Source of the DNA: Triparma columacea
Taxonomy: Eukaryota; Sar; Bolidophyceae; Parmales; Triparmaceae
Assembly: GCA_030267965.1 (NCBI GenBank)
Contig: BRYA01000062.1
Coordinates: 7,234 to 71,233 of the forward strand
DNA length: 64,000 nt
Reading direction: 5' to 3'
Part shown: positions 1 to 8,802 of the stretch, one piece after another
How positions within the stretch are numbered: the first letter of the stretch is position 1
How the letters are laid out: each line of letters begins with the position of its first letter
The notes under the pieces: generated by a model
Database searches by the model: none
What the model was told of the DNA's origin: nothing
Seen by the model: only the letters and a program-made list of their open reading frames with translations
Program-made: the position numbers and the translations under genes

Positions 1-39
1 TAACGTTGCTCCCCCCCCCTCATCCCCCCTTCCTCTCAC

Positions 40-974
40 CTAATCCCTCCAGCACCAAGTCGCTATCCCCCCCAATGAACGCAACCGAGTCCCCCGGCCT
101 AACAAGCGTCGGTATCTGCATCCAGTCCAGCAGTTTAACCTCCCCCTCCCCCGGTACGTGCGCCCCCGAGATGTAGAACTTAACGCCCCTGAATCGCTTC
201 TGGGATAGCCGCTGCCAGATGTAGTAAAGCAGGGCTTCAACAGCCTTATCCATGAACGCGGTTCCAGGTGTTATCTTAACCATTGTCTCCTCCGTTTTCC
301 TAGCGCTCTCCCTCCTTTTACGGTTCGTGTCCAACCACTCCTCAGTAACGATGTTCTCCAAGGTAACCTCCGACTCGTCTTTCCCACCATCCTTCACTAG
401 TCTACCCTCCTCGAAGTACCACTGCGTACCAGCCCACTCTAACCTCCTCTCCACCCTATGTCTAACCCTCCCTCGGTTCGTAGGTTCCTCCAGGTAATGT
501 ACTCCCCCATTATACTCCTCCTTAACATCCCTCCCTCCCACCCCCTCCTTAATTCCCTCCTCCTCCTCCTCCCTATCTTCTTCGTTCATAACCTCTTCCG
601 AACTCCTACCTTTCATCCCCCCCCTACCATGCCCCCCCCCCCCACCAACCTCCTCCTCTGTGTTTTCTTCCCCCCCTACACCCCCTGGTACTTTATCACC
701 CCAAGTAGCTTCAAACCCATCCCCACTCCCAACGTTAACACTCTTAGCTCTCCTACTTCTCTGCGTCGCCAGCTTCGCCGCCGGTGGTGGTCCATCAAAC
801 GCGAATACAACGCACCTTCTAGGTTTCGCGTATTTCATAGTATCGTCCAGTTCACGGAACATTGTGAACAAGGATTTGTTCTCGTCTAAACGACGGCGGA
901 GGGAGACGTGCAGGATCTGATTCATGTCGATTAGGACGTGATCGAACTCCTCGGTGTCGCGGGTTAGATCTATC
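40..974 (-). CDS. XRN-family 5'-3' exoribonuclease, N-terminal part (partial)
   Basis: This is an internal exon of a 5'-to-3' exoribonuclease of the XRN1/XRN2 family, which degrades 5'-monophosphorylated RNA in cytosolic mRNA decay or nuclear RNA processing. Visible family signatures, in order, are EFDHVLIDMNQILH (the LDMNGIIH metal-site block), FAFDGPPPAAKLATQRSRR, ITPGTAFM, HVPGEGEVKLLDWM and FIGGDSDLVLEGL (the DADLIMLGL block). An acceptor (TTAG) precedes the exon near 974, and a donor GGTGAG follows GDSDLVLEGL at 40-35. The exon is therefore open at both ends and the rest of the gene lies left of the window. A Glu/Gly-rich, low-complexity insert of about 100 residues sits between FDGPPP and ITPGTAFM and is not part of the usual core. 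The first exon (a MGVP...RWL..RYP-like start) was not found in the next kilobase, so the start is unassigned. XRN1 and XRN2 classes cannot be separated from this part. Confidence 0.85.
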
Positions 975-1643
975 TCCGTGTAAGCTAAGGGGAACTGGAG
1001 GGGGGGGTGAGGGTATGGAGTAGGTGGTGGAAGGTGTGTTTTTTAGTAAGTTTGTGGAGTTAGTGTGTGGAGTGCATATCTGTTTGTTCATGTGAGAGGA
1101 CAGCTTGTTTGTTCATTGTTTGTGCAGTCTTTCTTTTTTCCATTTGTTTTTCTCCTTTTGCTTCTTTCTCCTCTTTTTTCTCTCTCCCTTTGCTTGTCCA
1201 TCGCGTCTCATCTCATCTTCTACTCTTCTCATCTTCTCATCTCGTCTCGTCTCATCCATCTAATCTCATCTCATTTAATCTCACCTGTTCAGAAAACCAT
1301 TTTCTAAATCCTCTTATTCCATGAAGTGTTGTTGTTGTTTTAGTGCCCCCTCCTCCTCTTGTTGTTCTTGTATCATACACTAATTGTTTATGGAACGATG
1401 TAGTATGCGTATGTGTATGTGTATTGAATACGGACGGTAATACAGATGGTAATACAGACAGAGTTGTAAATGATGTTGCTTGTGGTATGTTTATTATAAT
1501 GCTTATGTATGTAATAAGGATTATAATATAGCGTATTGGACAGCGTATCTGATGTATCCTCTCCACCATCTTCTTCAATGTCCTATCTAACTTATCTAAT
1601 AACTTCTCCATGAGTCTATGCTTCCTTTTTATGGGGCCTTTTG
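975..1643. other. Gene-poor pyrimidine-rich spacer upstream of the XRN exon
   Basis: No coding region is supported here. The missing 5' exon of the XRN gene may lie in or beyond this stretch. The + strand from about 1120 to 1300 is strongly pyrimidine-rich, with degenerate TCTCA pentamer repeats (about 1206-1282). From about 1400 to 1510 there are short GTATGT- and GGTAATACAGA-like repeats. Confidence 0.6.
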
Positions 1644-1840
1644 CTCTCAGCTAGGCATCCACATTACAGGGGTACGATTTAGAGCCTTGGGTAATTACCC
1701 AAGAATTAAGCCGATTTCCCAGTAAAAACCCTACTTTTCACGTAGTAAATTGGCCTGGGAACGTACCCAAAAATAATCTTGGGTAAATACCCCATATTAA
1801 AATCTGAAATACCCCTGTAATGTGGATGCCTACTCTCAGC
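1644..1840. mobile_element. hAT-like MITE with 8-bp target-site duplication
   Basis: A 181-bp non-coding element lies at 1652-1832. Its ends are 23-bp perfect terminal inverted repeats (1652-1674 and 1810-1832) that begin TAGGCATCCACATTACAGG. It is flanked by an exact 8-bp direct repeat, CTCTCAGC, at 1644-1651 and 1833-1840. Eight-base target-site duplications with TIRs beginning TAGG or CAGG are typical of the hAT superfamily. The interior is AT-rich and has smaller palindromes (such as CTTGGGTAATTACCCAAG) but no open reading frame, so this is a non-autonomous element mobilised by a transposase encoded elsewhere. The intact duplication and identical TIRs suggest a fairly recent insertion. 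Family assignment rests only on TSD length and TIR ends. Confidence 0.9.
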
Positions 1841-1969
1841 CACCACAGGGAGGGCATGAGGATAACAAAAGACAAATGGTTTTCAGCCAACCAAACATCA
1901 TATCATAATTACCTTCCGTCAGAAAAGCTCCAAAAAAAAGGAGTGTGGGCCTACGCCAAAAAAAACCCT

Positions 1970-2620
1970 TTAAAAGGCCTTGTCACCCTGCATCTGCTGG
2001 ATCAATGTAGTGTTCTTCTTCTTCCCCGACTTGTTTCCACCCCACATTGAATTAGCCTTTTCACGCTTTGATCTCCTCGCCTCGTCAGAGTACGGATCAA
2101 CCTTTGTGGAGGGGGAAGATGATGAAGAGGCTGAACGAGAGGGGGGGGATGAGGTACGCTTCATATCCACCTTGGCAACCTTATCTCCAGGCGTTGTTAT
2201 GGCTATGTCAAAGAGTGATGGACCTTCATCGTCAGCAAGGGAGGGGGAGGTGAGAAGGAATGGGAGGGGGGATAGGACGGATAGAAATACCTGGCGGCGC
2301 TGAGGAGAAACGGGGGGGGAAGCAGGAGAGACTAGATGTGGGACTAGCATTCAACAGCGCTCAACCAACCCTCAACAACCTCACCCTTATACCTCCCCAG
2401 TTTCCCTAGTTGTTCACGAAGACCTTTTACATGCCCCATTCCCCTAACAGCAGTCCAACCAGCACCCCTACCTCCACAGTCACCACCCCCGCATTCCTCC
2501 CCCTTTACTGGTGGACCGCCACAACACCCACCTCCTCCCCGGAAGGACCACCGACCTCGACCTCTTCGTAGCCAATCTGTACCACCTCCCCCCCCAGCCG
2601 TTAGGCATGTTGTTTTAGCT
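1970..2620 (-). CDS. Hypothetical protein, 3' exons (possible hydrophobic targeting segment)
   Basis: This is the unrecognised 3' part of a gene, modelled as two exons. The first (2385-2620) is preceded by an acceptor (TTTTATCCAG) and ends at donor AAGG|GTGAGG. The second (1970-2331) starts after ATCTAG. The phases match and the intron is about 53 bp. The joined product has a Gly/Cys-rich stretch, then a Pro/Ser-rich segment with RRQVFLSVLSPLPFLL followed by SLADDEGPSLFDIAI. Twin arginines, a hydrophobic stretch and an S-x-A site resemble a thylakoid Tat signal, but the segment is not at the N-terminus of this model, so that idea is weak. The C-terminus is Ser- and Lys-rich (KSGKKKNTTLIQQMQ). 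The 5' end is not found. Some of the Gly-rich frame may not be coding. Confidence 0.4.
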
Positions 2621-2797
2621 CTGGATAAAACTCTATTCAATCGTCATATCCGAAGAGATGTCAGTCATGTGGGTACGCTGAGAAGAGGTGGGGCTCCATG
2701 GAGGAACTGGCAGGACTGACCGGGGATTAGGAAACATACGGTGGAGATTCTAGGATTGGAGGACGGGACCCGAAGGAGGGTGGGGGTTGGGGGGGGG

Positions 2798-3099
2798 TTA
2801 GGGGGGGGACTGTGAAAGGTTGAAGTGTGTAGCTGATTTCGCCTCTTCTCCAAGGTTTTTCAAAGCGTTGTTTAGCTTTTTGTGTGAAGATATGTCTCGT
2901 TCCTTTCCCTACCCCCATCCCCCCTCCTCCCGCTCACCTTTCCTGCGAGTCTACAAATAATTTCTGTATATTCCCTCATTCTCTCTTCCCCAAACCACCC
3001 TCTCTCCCCCATGTCTCCTAATTTAACTTTACGATCGGTGTATCTCTGTGTAAAAGTAAAATCTACGTTTTGGATCGCCGAAAGTTGGCCCAAATAAAT
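2798..3099 (-). CDS. Hypothetical gene fragment, two exons
   Basis: Possible 3' end of an unknown gene. The upstream exon (2938-3099) encodes a hydrophilic segment including QNVDFTFTQRYTDRKVKLGD and REYTEIICRLAGK. It ends at a donor G|GTGAGC, followed by a 62-bp intron. The last exon (2798-2875) encodes LNNALKNLGEEAKSATHFNL and stops at TAA. Phases are consistent (0/0) and the amino-acid composition looks protein-like. There is no start codon: the frame begins at a weak acceptor just next to the 115-bp repeat at 3111, so the gene may be truncated by the repeat or continue upstream of it. No family is recognised. Confidence 0.3.
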
Positions 3100-3110
3100 C
3101 TATCGGACTG

Positions 3111-3225
3111 AGGCATTTTACATATGTAAAATGCCTTCCACCCAAAGATGGACGAATCGTCTCAGAAACGCTAGGGCCTGCAAACTTCGGACATGACTGA
3201 CACTACCATAGCTCCAATTGATGGT
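3111..3225. repeat. 115-bp direct repeat, copy 1, headed by a 26-bp perfect palindrome
   Basis: First of two direct copies. It begins with a perfect 26-base palindrome (3111-3136, centred on ACATATGT), followed by about 89 bp of non-coding sequence. It differs from copy 2 at four positions by eye. Forty-two bases separate the copies. Confidence 0.9.
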
Positions 3226-3267
3226 AAATCAGCCGTGAACACCTAAAAAAACAGAAAAACTGAACCC

Positions 3268-3382
3268 AGGCATTTTACATATGTAAAATGCCTTCCACCT
3301 AAAGATGGACGAATCGTCTCAGAAACGCTTGGGCTTGCGAACTTCGGACATGACTGACACTACCATAGCTCCAATTGATGGT
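3268..3382. repeat. 115-bp direct repeat, copy 2
   Basis: Second copy of the element at 3111-3225, in the same orientation, starting with the identical 26-base palindrome (3268-3293). The four differences are three pyrimidine or purine transitions and one A/T change. No flanking target duplication was recognised. Confidence 0.9.
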
Positions 3383-3719
3383 CCCTCACGGCCATCACAA
3401 TCCCGGACTCAGTGACGTCGATTGGCAATACTCGGCACTGCTTCAAAGAATTATCCTTCCCTTCGTCCTTACGCCCATTACGCCACTGCGTTACTACACT
3501 ATCAATCATTAGAACGATATATCCTTCAATGAACGTTTCTAAACTACAATTATTGGATATATACTTTGTTTTTCATCCATATACAATTGGGTGCGTTCTC
3601 CTTTTCTTGTTTCCTGTCTCTCAAATCCATTGTTCAAAGTTGTTGTTTTTGGTCATTGTCCCGGTAACCGATCGGCTTGCGGCCTTACCCGGAACGATGA
3701 AATTTTCTTGAGGAATACG

Positions 3720-3812
3720 AAATCGTTCATTCTCACGCTGATCGCAATCCTCGCAATCAATGCCCTCCCAAGTAGTAAAAGGAATTTTCTGGGTTTGAAC
3801 TGGAATTGCTAA
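3720..3812 (+). pseudogene. Signal-peptide-like relic between repeat units
   Basis: The + strand frame encodes TKSFILTLIAILAINALPSS and then stops after about ten more codons. It looks like a signal peptide whose start ATG has become ACG. A related sequence, MKLFILTLIAIKISN, lies at about 6484 at the equivalent place between the second and third ankyrin-MYND units, and a further degraded copy lies near 5165-5230. All sit on the plus side of the same divergent promoter sequence that precedes the FBPase leader at 7937. They are best read as leftovers of a plus-strand leader carried along when the unit was duplicated. This is inference from position and similarity, not a functional gene. Confidence 0.45.
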
Positions 3813-3825
3813 TGTTTTGTTTTGT

Positions 3826-4974
3826 TCACTTCTTCTTACCCCTACTATTATTGCTCTTCTTCCCCTTCTTCCCATTCTTCCCCGTCGCAACTACTCCTTC
3901 CGCTACTCCCACATCCGCTACACCCGCCGCCGCTCCCTTCCCTGTCTTGTGCCTCTCCTTGACCATCGCCTCACTCTCCCCCTTCTCGTTCAGGGGTCCC
4001 GTGCATTGCACCTTGTGTTCCCTCCAGTTCTTGACCTGGCACTCCCTCGAGCAGTAGGCGATAGTGCGACAGGGACACCATAGGAGCTTGTTACGCTCCT
4101 TGTCCTTGGCAGTTAGAGCCTCGCAAACCTCGCAGCAGAAGGGACGGCCTTGAAGGTAATGTTTCGCGATGTTGGCGATGGTAGGATCGCATCTGGAACG
4201 ATGGGGTAAATTGATTTTGTCTCGAACTATGTCGGAATCGGGCTTTCCGACGTGAAGAAATGTTGTGAACATCTTTATTGCGACATCTCTACTAAGGTTA
4301 GGGTGTTCTCCTTTGCACGCTCGGAGGCATACGCCCAACACATGATCCACGTCGCTGGTAGTTGGAATAGCACCGCACGTGAGAAATAGCCTACATATGT
4401 CGTGTGCTCCATAATGGACAGTCATAGCAAGTGGTGAAATAACATCTCCATGTGTGGAAACCACTGTCTTGTTCACATTTGCTCCATGATTGAGAAGTGT
4501 TATGGCCTGATCAATGTGTCCCGAAACAACAGCAAGCACCAAAAGGTTGAAATTTTTGTTCACCTCTCCTTTCACTACCCCTTCGACTCGTAGGTCCATA
4601 TTAGGGTCAAGTCCACGTTCTAAGAGCAATCCCAAGATTGTTGAATTGTCACTATTCTTGATTGATAAATCTGCGGCCATGTACATGGCTTCCTTGTCGT
4701 CGAAACCGGCCTCTAAGGTAAGCTTGACCATCTCAACATTATTGTGACGAGAGGCTTTTGTGAGAACTGAAAATAACGAATCCCCATCTAAATAAACGCC
4801 TAACAAAACCTCAGGACCATGTTCCTTGGCATACCCCTTGATGCGATCCCAGTCTTGCTCATAAGCCCATTTCAAGCACAACTGCTGACCTTCTGTCAAA
4901 TCGTCCAAACTAGATACTACATTTGTGGTCTCTGATGAATTGTGTGACGATTGTACCTCTGATTGAGAATCCAT
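3826..4974 (-). CDS. Ankyrin-repeat protein with C-terminal MYND zinc finger (copy 1)
   Basis: A single-exon protein of 382 residues. The N-terminal part (MDSQSEVQSSHNSS...) is family-specific. Residues about 60-260 are ankyrin-like, with helices such as GLLLERGLDPNMDLR and AVVSGHIDQAITLLNHGANV. Residues about 288-332 form a MYND finger (CCEVCEAL...CPCRTIAYCSRECQVKNW and HKVQC), with all Cys/His ligands visible. The tail is Lys/Gly-rich (GKNGKKGKK...GKKK) and could be a nuclear localisation or nucleic-acid-contact segment. MYND fingers usually bind proline-rich partners, so a protein-protein adaptor role is likely; no enzyme domain is present. It is about 70-80% similar by eye to the copy at 6588-7742. 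The MESQSEVQSS-like start fixes the initiation codon. Confidence 0.85.
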   Translation of the reverse strand: MDSQSEVQSSHNSSETTNVVSSLDDLTEGQQLCLKWAYEQDWDRIKGYAKEHGPEVLLGVYLDGDSLFSVLTKASRHNNVEMVKLTLEAGFDDKEAMYMAADLSIKNSDNSTILGLLLERGLDPNMDLRVEGVVKGEVNKNFNLLVLAVVSGHIDQAITLLNHGANVNKTVVSTHGDVISPLAMTVHYGAHDICRLFLTCGAIPTTSDVDHVLGVCLRACKGEHPNLSRDVAIKMFTTFLHVGKPDSDIVRDKINLPHRSRCDPTIANIAKHYLQGRPFCCEVCEALTAKDKERNKLLWCPCRTIAYCSRECQVKNWREHKVQCTGPLNEKGESEAMVKERHKTGKGAAAGVADVGVAEGVVATGKNGKKGKKSNNSRGKKK

Positions 4975-5275
4975 TTTTGAGCGAACCTATCCCAAGTGTA
5001 AGTTTATAGCGGCAAATTACGATGTGAAAATGATCAACAAAGCCTTAAAGCTACTCCACGTATGCAGAAGAGTCGTGTAGGTGCTAATATGCCCAACAAA
5101 AACTGCCACCACACCAACCCCAAAATCTGCTCTGTTCCTGGGGGACAAAATTAGTTGGAGAAACATTCTCACGCTAGTCGCTAAAAAATAAGCAATTTGA
5201 TGTACATCGAATTATGAAAATTTGCTTATAGCCGCTGCATTACAGTATTGTTTCGTTCACTTCTTCTTACCCCTA

Positions 5276-6286
5276 CTATTCTTGCCCTTCTTCCCCTTCT
5301 TGCCATTCTTCCCCGTCGCAACTACAACTCCTTCCGCTACTCCCACATCCGCTGCTCCCACATCCACTCCCCACCTCTACATTCTTGTTGTACTCCTTGT
5401 TTGCCCAGTAGCCCGCAACGCAGGTCAAGAGTGTTCCCACGCTGCAACCCACCACAATTCCCACGTTGCGGGCCATGGTCGGGTTGTCGTATTTCTCGTA
5501 GTAAGAGTATTGCTCCGCAGGATCCTTAATTGTTACACACGCTTCATTCCCACAGGCGTACCCGACCACCAACGAACACCGGGCACGGCACGCGTTGAGC
5601 CCGTCGTAGGTCGCAGTGCGTGGGTCGTCGGGAAGCCTTTCGTTGCGCGTGATGGTCGAGGGCTGCACCGCACGCCAACAAGGTACTGTGGTGTTGGCAG
5701 CGAAGGCCGAAGGCACGGTTGGCGTAGCGGGCAGGTCCGTGTCAAGGTTGGCGCAGGATTTCAAACTGCTGAGGAGATGGTCCTCGGGGGCGGATTGGGT
5801 CACGTTCCCGCCAGGGAGAGTGATGTTGTGGGTCCAACGTTCGGAGCAAGCACTGGCGTGATAGCATTGTGAGTAGCAATTCGGTTGCGAGTAATAGTAC
5901 GAATGCAACGTCCACCGACTCGAGCGTATCGTGCATCCCCCCTGGATCGTTTCAAAATCCTTGCCTGGATCCATTGCTGCCAGGCGACCGCTGACGTTGC
6001 CGTCGTCGTACTGCGTCCCCAGCAGCACCAGACCGACGACGGTGCCACCCATGAACAAGACGCTAAGGCACGCCAAGAGGTTGACTGCCTTGTCAGAGAT
6101 TCTCCATGGCATGCGGGTGTGTGGACCATGTTCCGAGGCATAACCCTTGATGCGATCCCAGTCTTCGTCTTCAGAACAGTGCAAGCACAACTGCTGACCG
6201 TCTGTCATATCGTCCAAACTATGTACTGTCACATTTGTGGTATCTGATGAATTGTATGACGATTGTACCTCTGATTGAGATTCCAT
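5276..6286 (-). CDS. Chimeric gene: ankyrin-MYND leader fused to a two-TM Cys-rich membrane protein
   Basis: The first 55 or so residues (MESQSEVQSSYNSS... to ASEHGP) match the neighbouring ankyrin-MYND copies. The sequence then switches abruptly, at the GGACCATGTTCC codons near 6121, to an unrelated protein beginning MPWRISDKAVNLLACLSVLF. The new part has a hydrophobic helix (about residues 66-90), an ectodomain with many Cys residues and N-glycosylation sites (NITL, NVTQ, NTTV), and a second helix (NVGIVVGCSVGTLLTCVAGY, about 273-293). After about residue 303 it re-enters the family 3' end, but in another frame, giving a Cys/Ser/Gly tail (GSGCGSSGCGSSGRSCSCDG) and stopping at TAG. ATG at 6112 could be the ancestral start of the membrane protein. 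Whether the chimera or only the internal frame is expressed is unknown. Confidence 0.75.
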   Translation of the reverse strand: MESQSEVQSSYNSSDTTNVTVHSLDDMTDGQQLCLHCSEDEDWDRIKGYASEHGPHTRMPWRISDKAVNLLACLSVLFMGGTVVGLVLLGTQYDDGNVSGRLAAMDPGKDFETIQGGCTIRSSRWTLHSYYYSQPNCYSQCYHASACSERWTHNITLPGGNVTQSAPEDHLLSSLKSCANLDTDLPATPTVPSAFAANTTVPCWRAVQPSTITRNERLPDDPRTATYDGLNACRARCSLVVGYACGNEACVTIKDPAEQYSYYEKYDNPTMARNVGIVVGCSVGTLLTCVAGYWANKEYNKNVEVGSGCGSSGCGSSGRSCSCDGEEWQEGEEGQE

Positions 6287-6587
6287 TTTTGAGCGAACTT
6301 ATCCCAAATTTGAGTTTATAGCGACAAATTACGATGTGAAACTTATCAACAAGCCTTTTGAGCTACTCCACTTAGGCAGAAGTGTCGTGTAGGTGCTAAT
6401 ATTGGAGTCAAACCAAAAATGCCACCACACCAACCCCAAAATCTGTGTTCTGCTCCTCCTGCCTCGAAAGTTTCAGGGAAATATGAAGTTGTTCATTCTC
6501 ACGCTAATCGCAATAAAAATAAGCAATTTGATGTACATCGAATTCTCAAAAATTGCTTATAGCCGCCGCATTACTGGATTGTTTCGT

Positions 6588-7742
6588 TCACTTCTTCTTA
6601 CCCCTCCCATTCTTGCCCTTCTTCCCCTTCTTGCCATTCTTCCCCGTCGCAGCTGCTCCTTCCGCTACTCCCACATCCACTCCTCCCGCCGCAGCTACCT
6701 TCCCTGTCTTGGATCTTTGCTTGACCATGGCCTCACTCTCCCCTCTTTCGTTCAGCGGTCCCGTGCACTGCACCTTGTGCTCCCTCCAGTGCTTGACCTG
6801 GCACTCCCTCGAGCAGTAGGCGACGTTGCGACAGGGACACATATGGAGCTTGTCGCGTGACGCGGCTGTAAGAGCCTCGCAAATGAAGCAGCAGAAGGGA
6901 CGACCTTGAAGGTAATGTTTCGTGATGTTGGTGATTGTAGGATCGCGATAGGAAGGATTGTGATTGCATAAATTGAATTTGTCTCGAAGTACGTCGGAAT
7001 CGGGCTTTCCGAGATGAAGAAATGTTACGAACATCTTTATTGCGACATCTCTACTAAGGTTAGGGTGTCCTCCGTTGCACGCCCAGAGGCGATGCTTAAA
7101 CACATGATCCACGTCGTTGGTGGTTGGGATAGCACCGCGCGTGAGAAACAGCCTGCATATGTCGTGTTCTCCATGATAGAAAGTAGAAGTAAGTGGTGAA
7201 GCAACATATCCACTGACAACCACTGTTTTGTTCACATTTGCTCCATGATCGAGAAGTGCTATGGCCTGATCAATGTGTCCCGAAACAACAGCAGCCATCA
7301 AAAGGTTGGTAGAATAGCCTTCCACCGAACCTTCGACTCGTAGATCCATATTAGGGTCAAATCCATGTTCTAAGAGCAATCTCAAGATTGTTGAATTGTC
7401 TTTACTATTCTTGATTGATAAATCTGCGGCCATGTACATGGCGTCCTTGTTGTTGAAGCCGGCGTCTAAGGTAAGCTTGACCATCTCAACATTATCGTGA
7501 AGAGAGGCTTTAGTGAGGACTGAACATAGTGTATTCCTACCTGAGGCTAGCCCTGAATAAACTCCGATCAAAACCTCAGGACCATGTTCCTTGGCATACC
7601 CCTTGACAAGATCCCAGTCTTGCTCACAAGCCCAATCTATGCACAACTGCTGACCGTCTGCCAAATCGTCCCAACTGTATACTATCACATTTGTGGTCTC
7701 TGTTGAATTGTGTGACGATTGTACCTCTGATTGTGATGCCAT
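6588..7742 (-). CDS. Ankyrin-repeat protein with C-terminal MYND zinc finger (copy 3)
   Basis: A single-exon protein of 384 residues, paralogous to 3826-4974 along its whole length. It shares the family leader (MASQSEVQSSHNSTETTN), the ankyrin-like helical repeats (LRLLLEHGFDPNMDLR; AVVSGHIDQAIALLDHGANV), the MYND finger (CCFICEAL...CPCRNVAYCSRECQVKHW, HKVQC) and the Lys/Gly tail ending GRGKKK. Small indels relative to copy 1 keep the frame, which argues that both are under selection. Its 5' flank abuts the FBPase gene divergently, with 194 bp between the two ATGs, so the two may share a promoter. Confidence 0.85.
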   Translation of the reverse strand: MASQSEVQSSHNSTETTNVIVYSWDDLADGQQLCIDWACEQDWDLVKGYAKEHGPEVLIGVYSGLASGRNTLCSVLTKASLHDNVEMVKLTLDAGFNNKDAMYMAADLSIKNSKDNSTILRLLLEHGFDPNMDLRVEGSVEGYSTNLLMAAVVSGHIDQAIALLDHGANVNKTVVVSGYVASPLTSTFYHGEHDICRLFLTRGAIPTTNDVDHVFKHRLWACNGGHPNLSRDVAIKMFVTFLHLGKPDSDVLRDKFNLCNHNPSYRDPTITNITKHYLQGRPFCCFICEALTAASRDKLHMCPCRNVAYCSRECQVKHWREHKVQCTGPLNERGESEAMVKQRSKTGKVAAAGGVDVGVAEGAAATGKNGKKGKKGKNGRGKKK

Positions 7743-7936
7743 TTTTGAGCGAACCTATCCCGAATGTAAGTTTGCAGCGGCAAATTACGATGTGAAACTT
7801 ATCAACAAAGCCTTCAAGCTACTTCACGTAGACAGAAGTGTCGTGTAGGCGCTAATTGGAGTCCAACAAAACTACCCACACCAACCCCAAAATCTTGCCT
7901 TGTGCTCTCCACTTTCGACCTGCTCATCTTCAAAAA

Positions 7937-8737
7937 ATGCATACGATGTTTTGGATACTAATTTTATTAATATCCAACGGATATACTTTCAATATACCAC
8001 AAACTGGCGTCATATCACCCGCAACTTCACTCAATAGGAATATAATACAGAATACAAAGCAATGCAACAGGCGCTGCAATCCCAGCACTGCCCTATCAGC
8101 ACTTGGAGAAGACAATGATGTCTTCGTAGACGTAGCTAGCCTGAAAAAGAAAAGAATGCGATCATTTGACCGCTACCTTGAGGTAGAATGCTGGTCAAAT
8201 CCACACTTAAGAGGCTTAGAAAAGGTATTATCGAGGTGAGCAAACTGTAACTGGGGTGGCACAAGGATAACCCTGCTACTTGCACAACTGCTACTTGCAC
8301 AACTGCTACTTGCACCACTGCTACTTGCACCAAAGTACAACCCTAAGTCTCCTCACCCCACACCCCAACTCCCAAACAGCTGCGCCAACGCCTGCATCCA
8401 GATAAGCAAGGTGGTGTCCCGCGCCGCCACCGACGACATCTACGGCGTCGCTCTCGATTCCTCCGGTCAGCCTCTCTCCGACAACGTCCAGGGCGAGACG
8501 CAGCAGAAGCTTGACGTGGTCTGCAACGAGATAATGATCAGGGCCTTCTGCGGTTCCAGCGACAACGTGGCAGCCATAGCGAGCGAGGAGGAGGACGACG
8601 CCAGGCTCTGCAGCGTCGTCATGGACAGCAACCAGGCGGTCATGGGGGAGTACGTGGCAGTCTTCGACCCTCTGGACGGGAGCAAGGTTAGTGGAGGTTT
8701 GAGGGGAGGGGGGGCACAAAACTTGACACAAGCAAAA

Positions 8738-8802
<65 letters not shown>

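Larger units (their letters stand above)
3720..7920. repeat. Tandem segmental duplication: three ankyrin-MYND gene units
   Basis: Three head-to-tail units of roughly 1.3-1.4 kb, each with a minus-strand gene, share both flanks. The 5' flanks (from 4975, 6287 and 7743) all contain GAGCGAACYTATCCC, then CAAATTACGATGTGAAA, GTCGTGTAGG and CACCAACCCCAAAATCT. The 3' flanks share TTGTTYTGTTCACTTCTTCT-like sequence and the GKKGKK-coding tail. The units have diverged by point changes and small indels but align along their whole length, except for the interior of the middle gene, which is unrelated. The right-hand boundary lies in the FBPase promoter. Confidence 0.85.
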
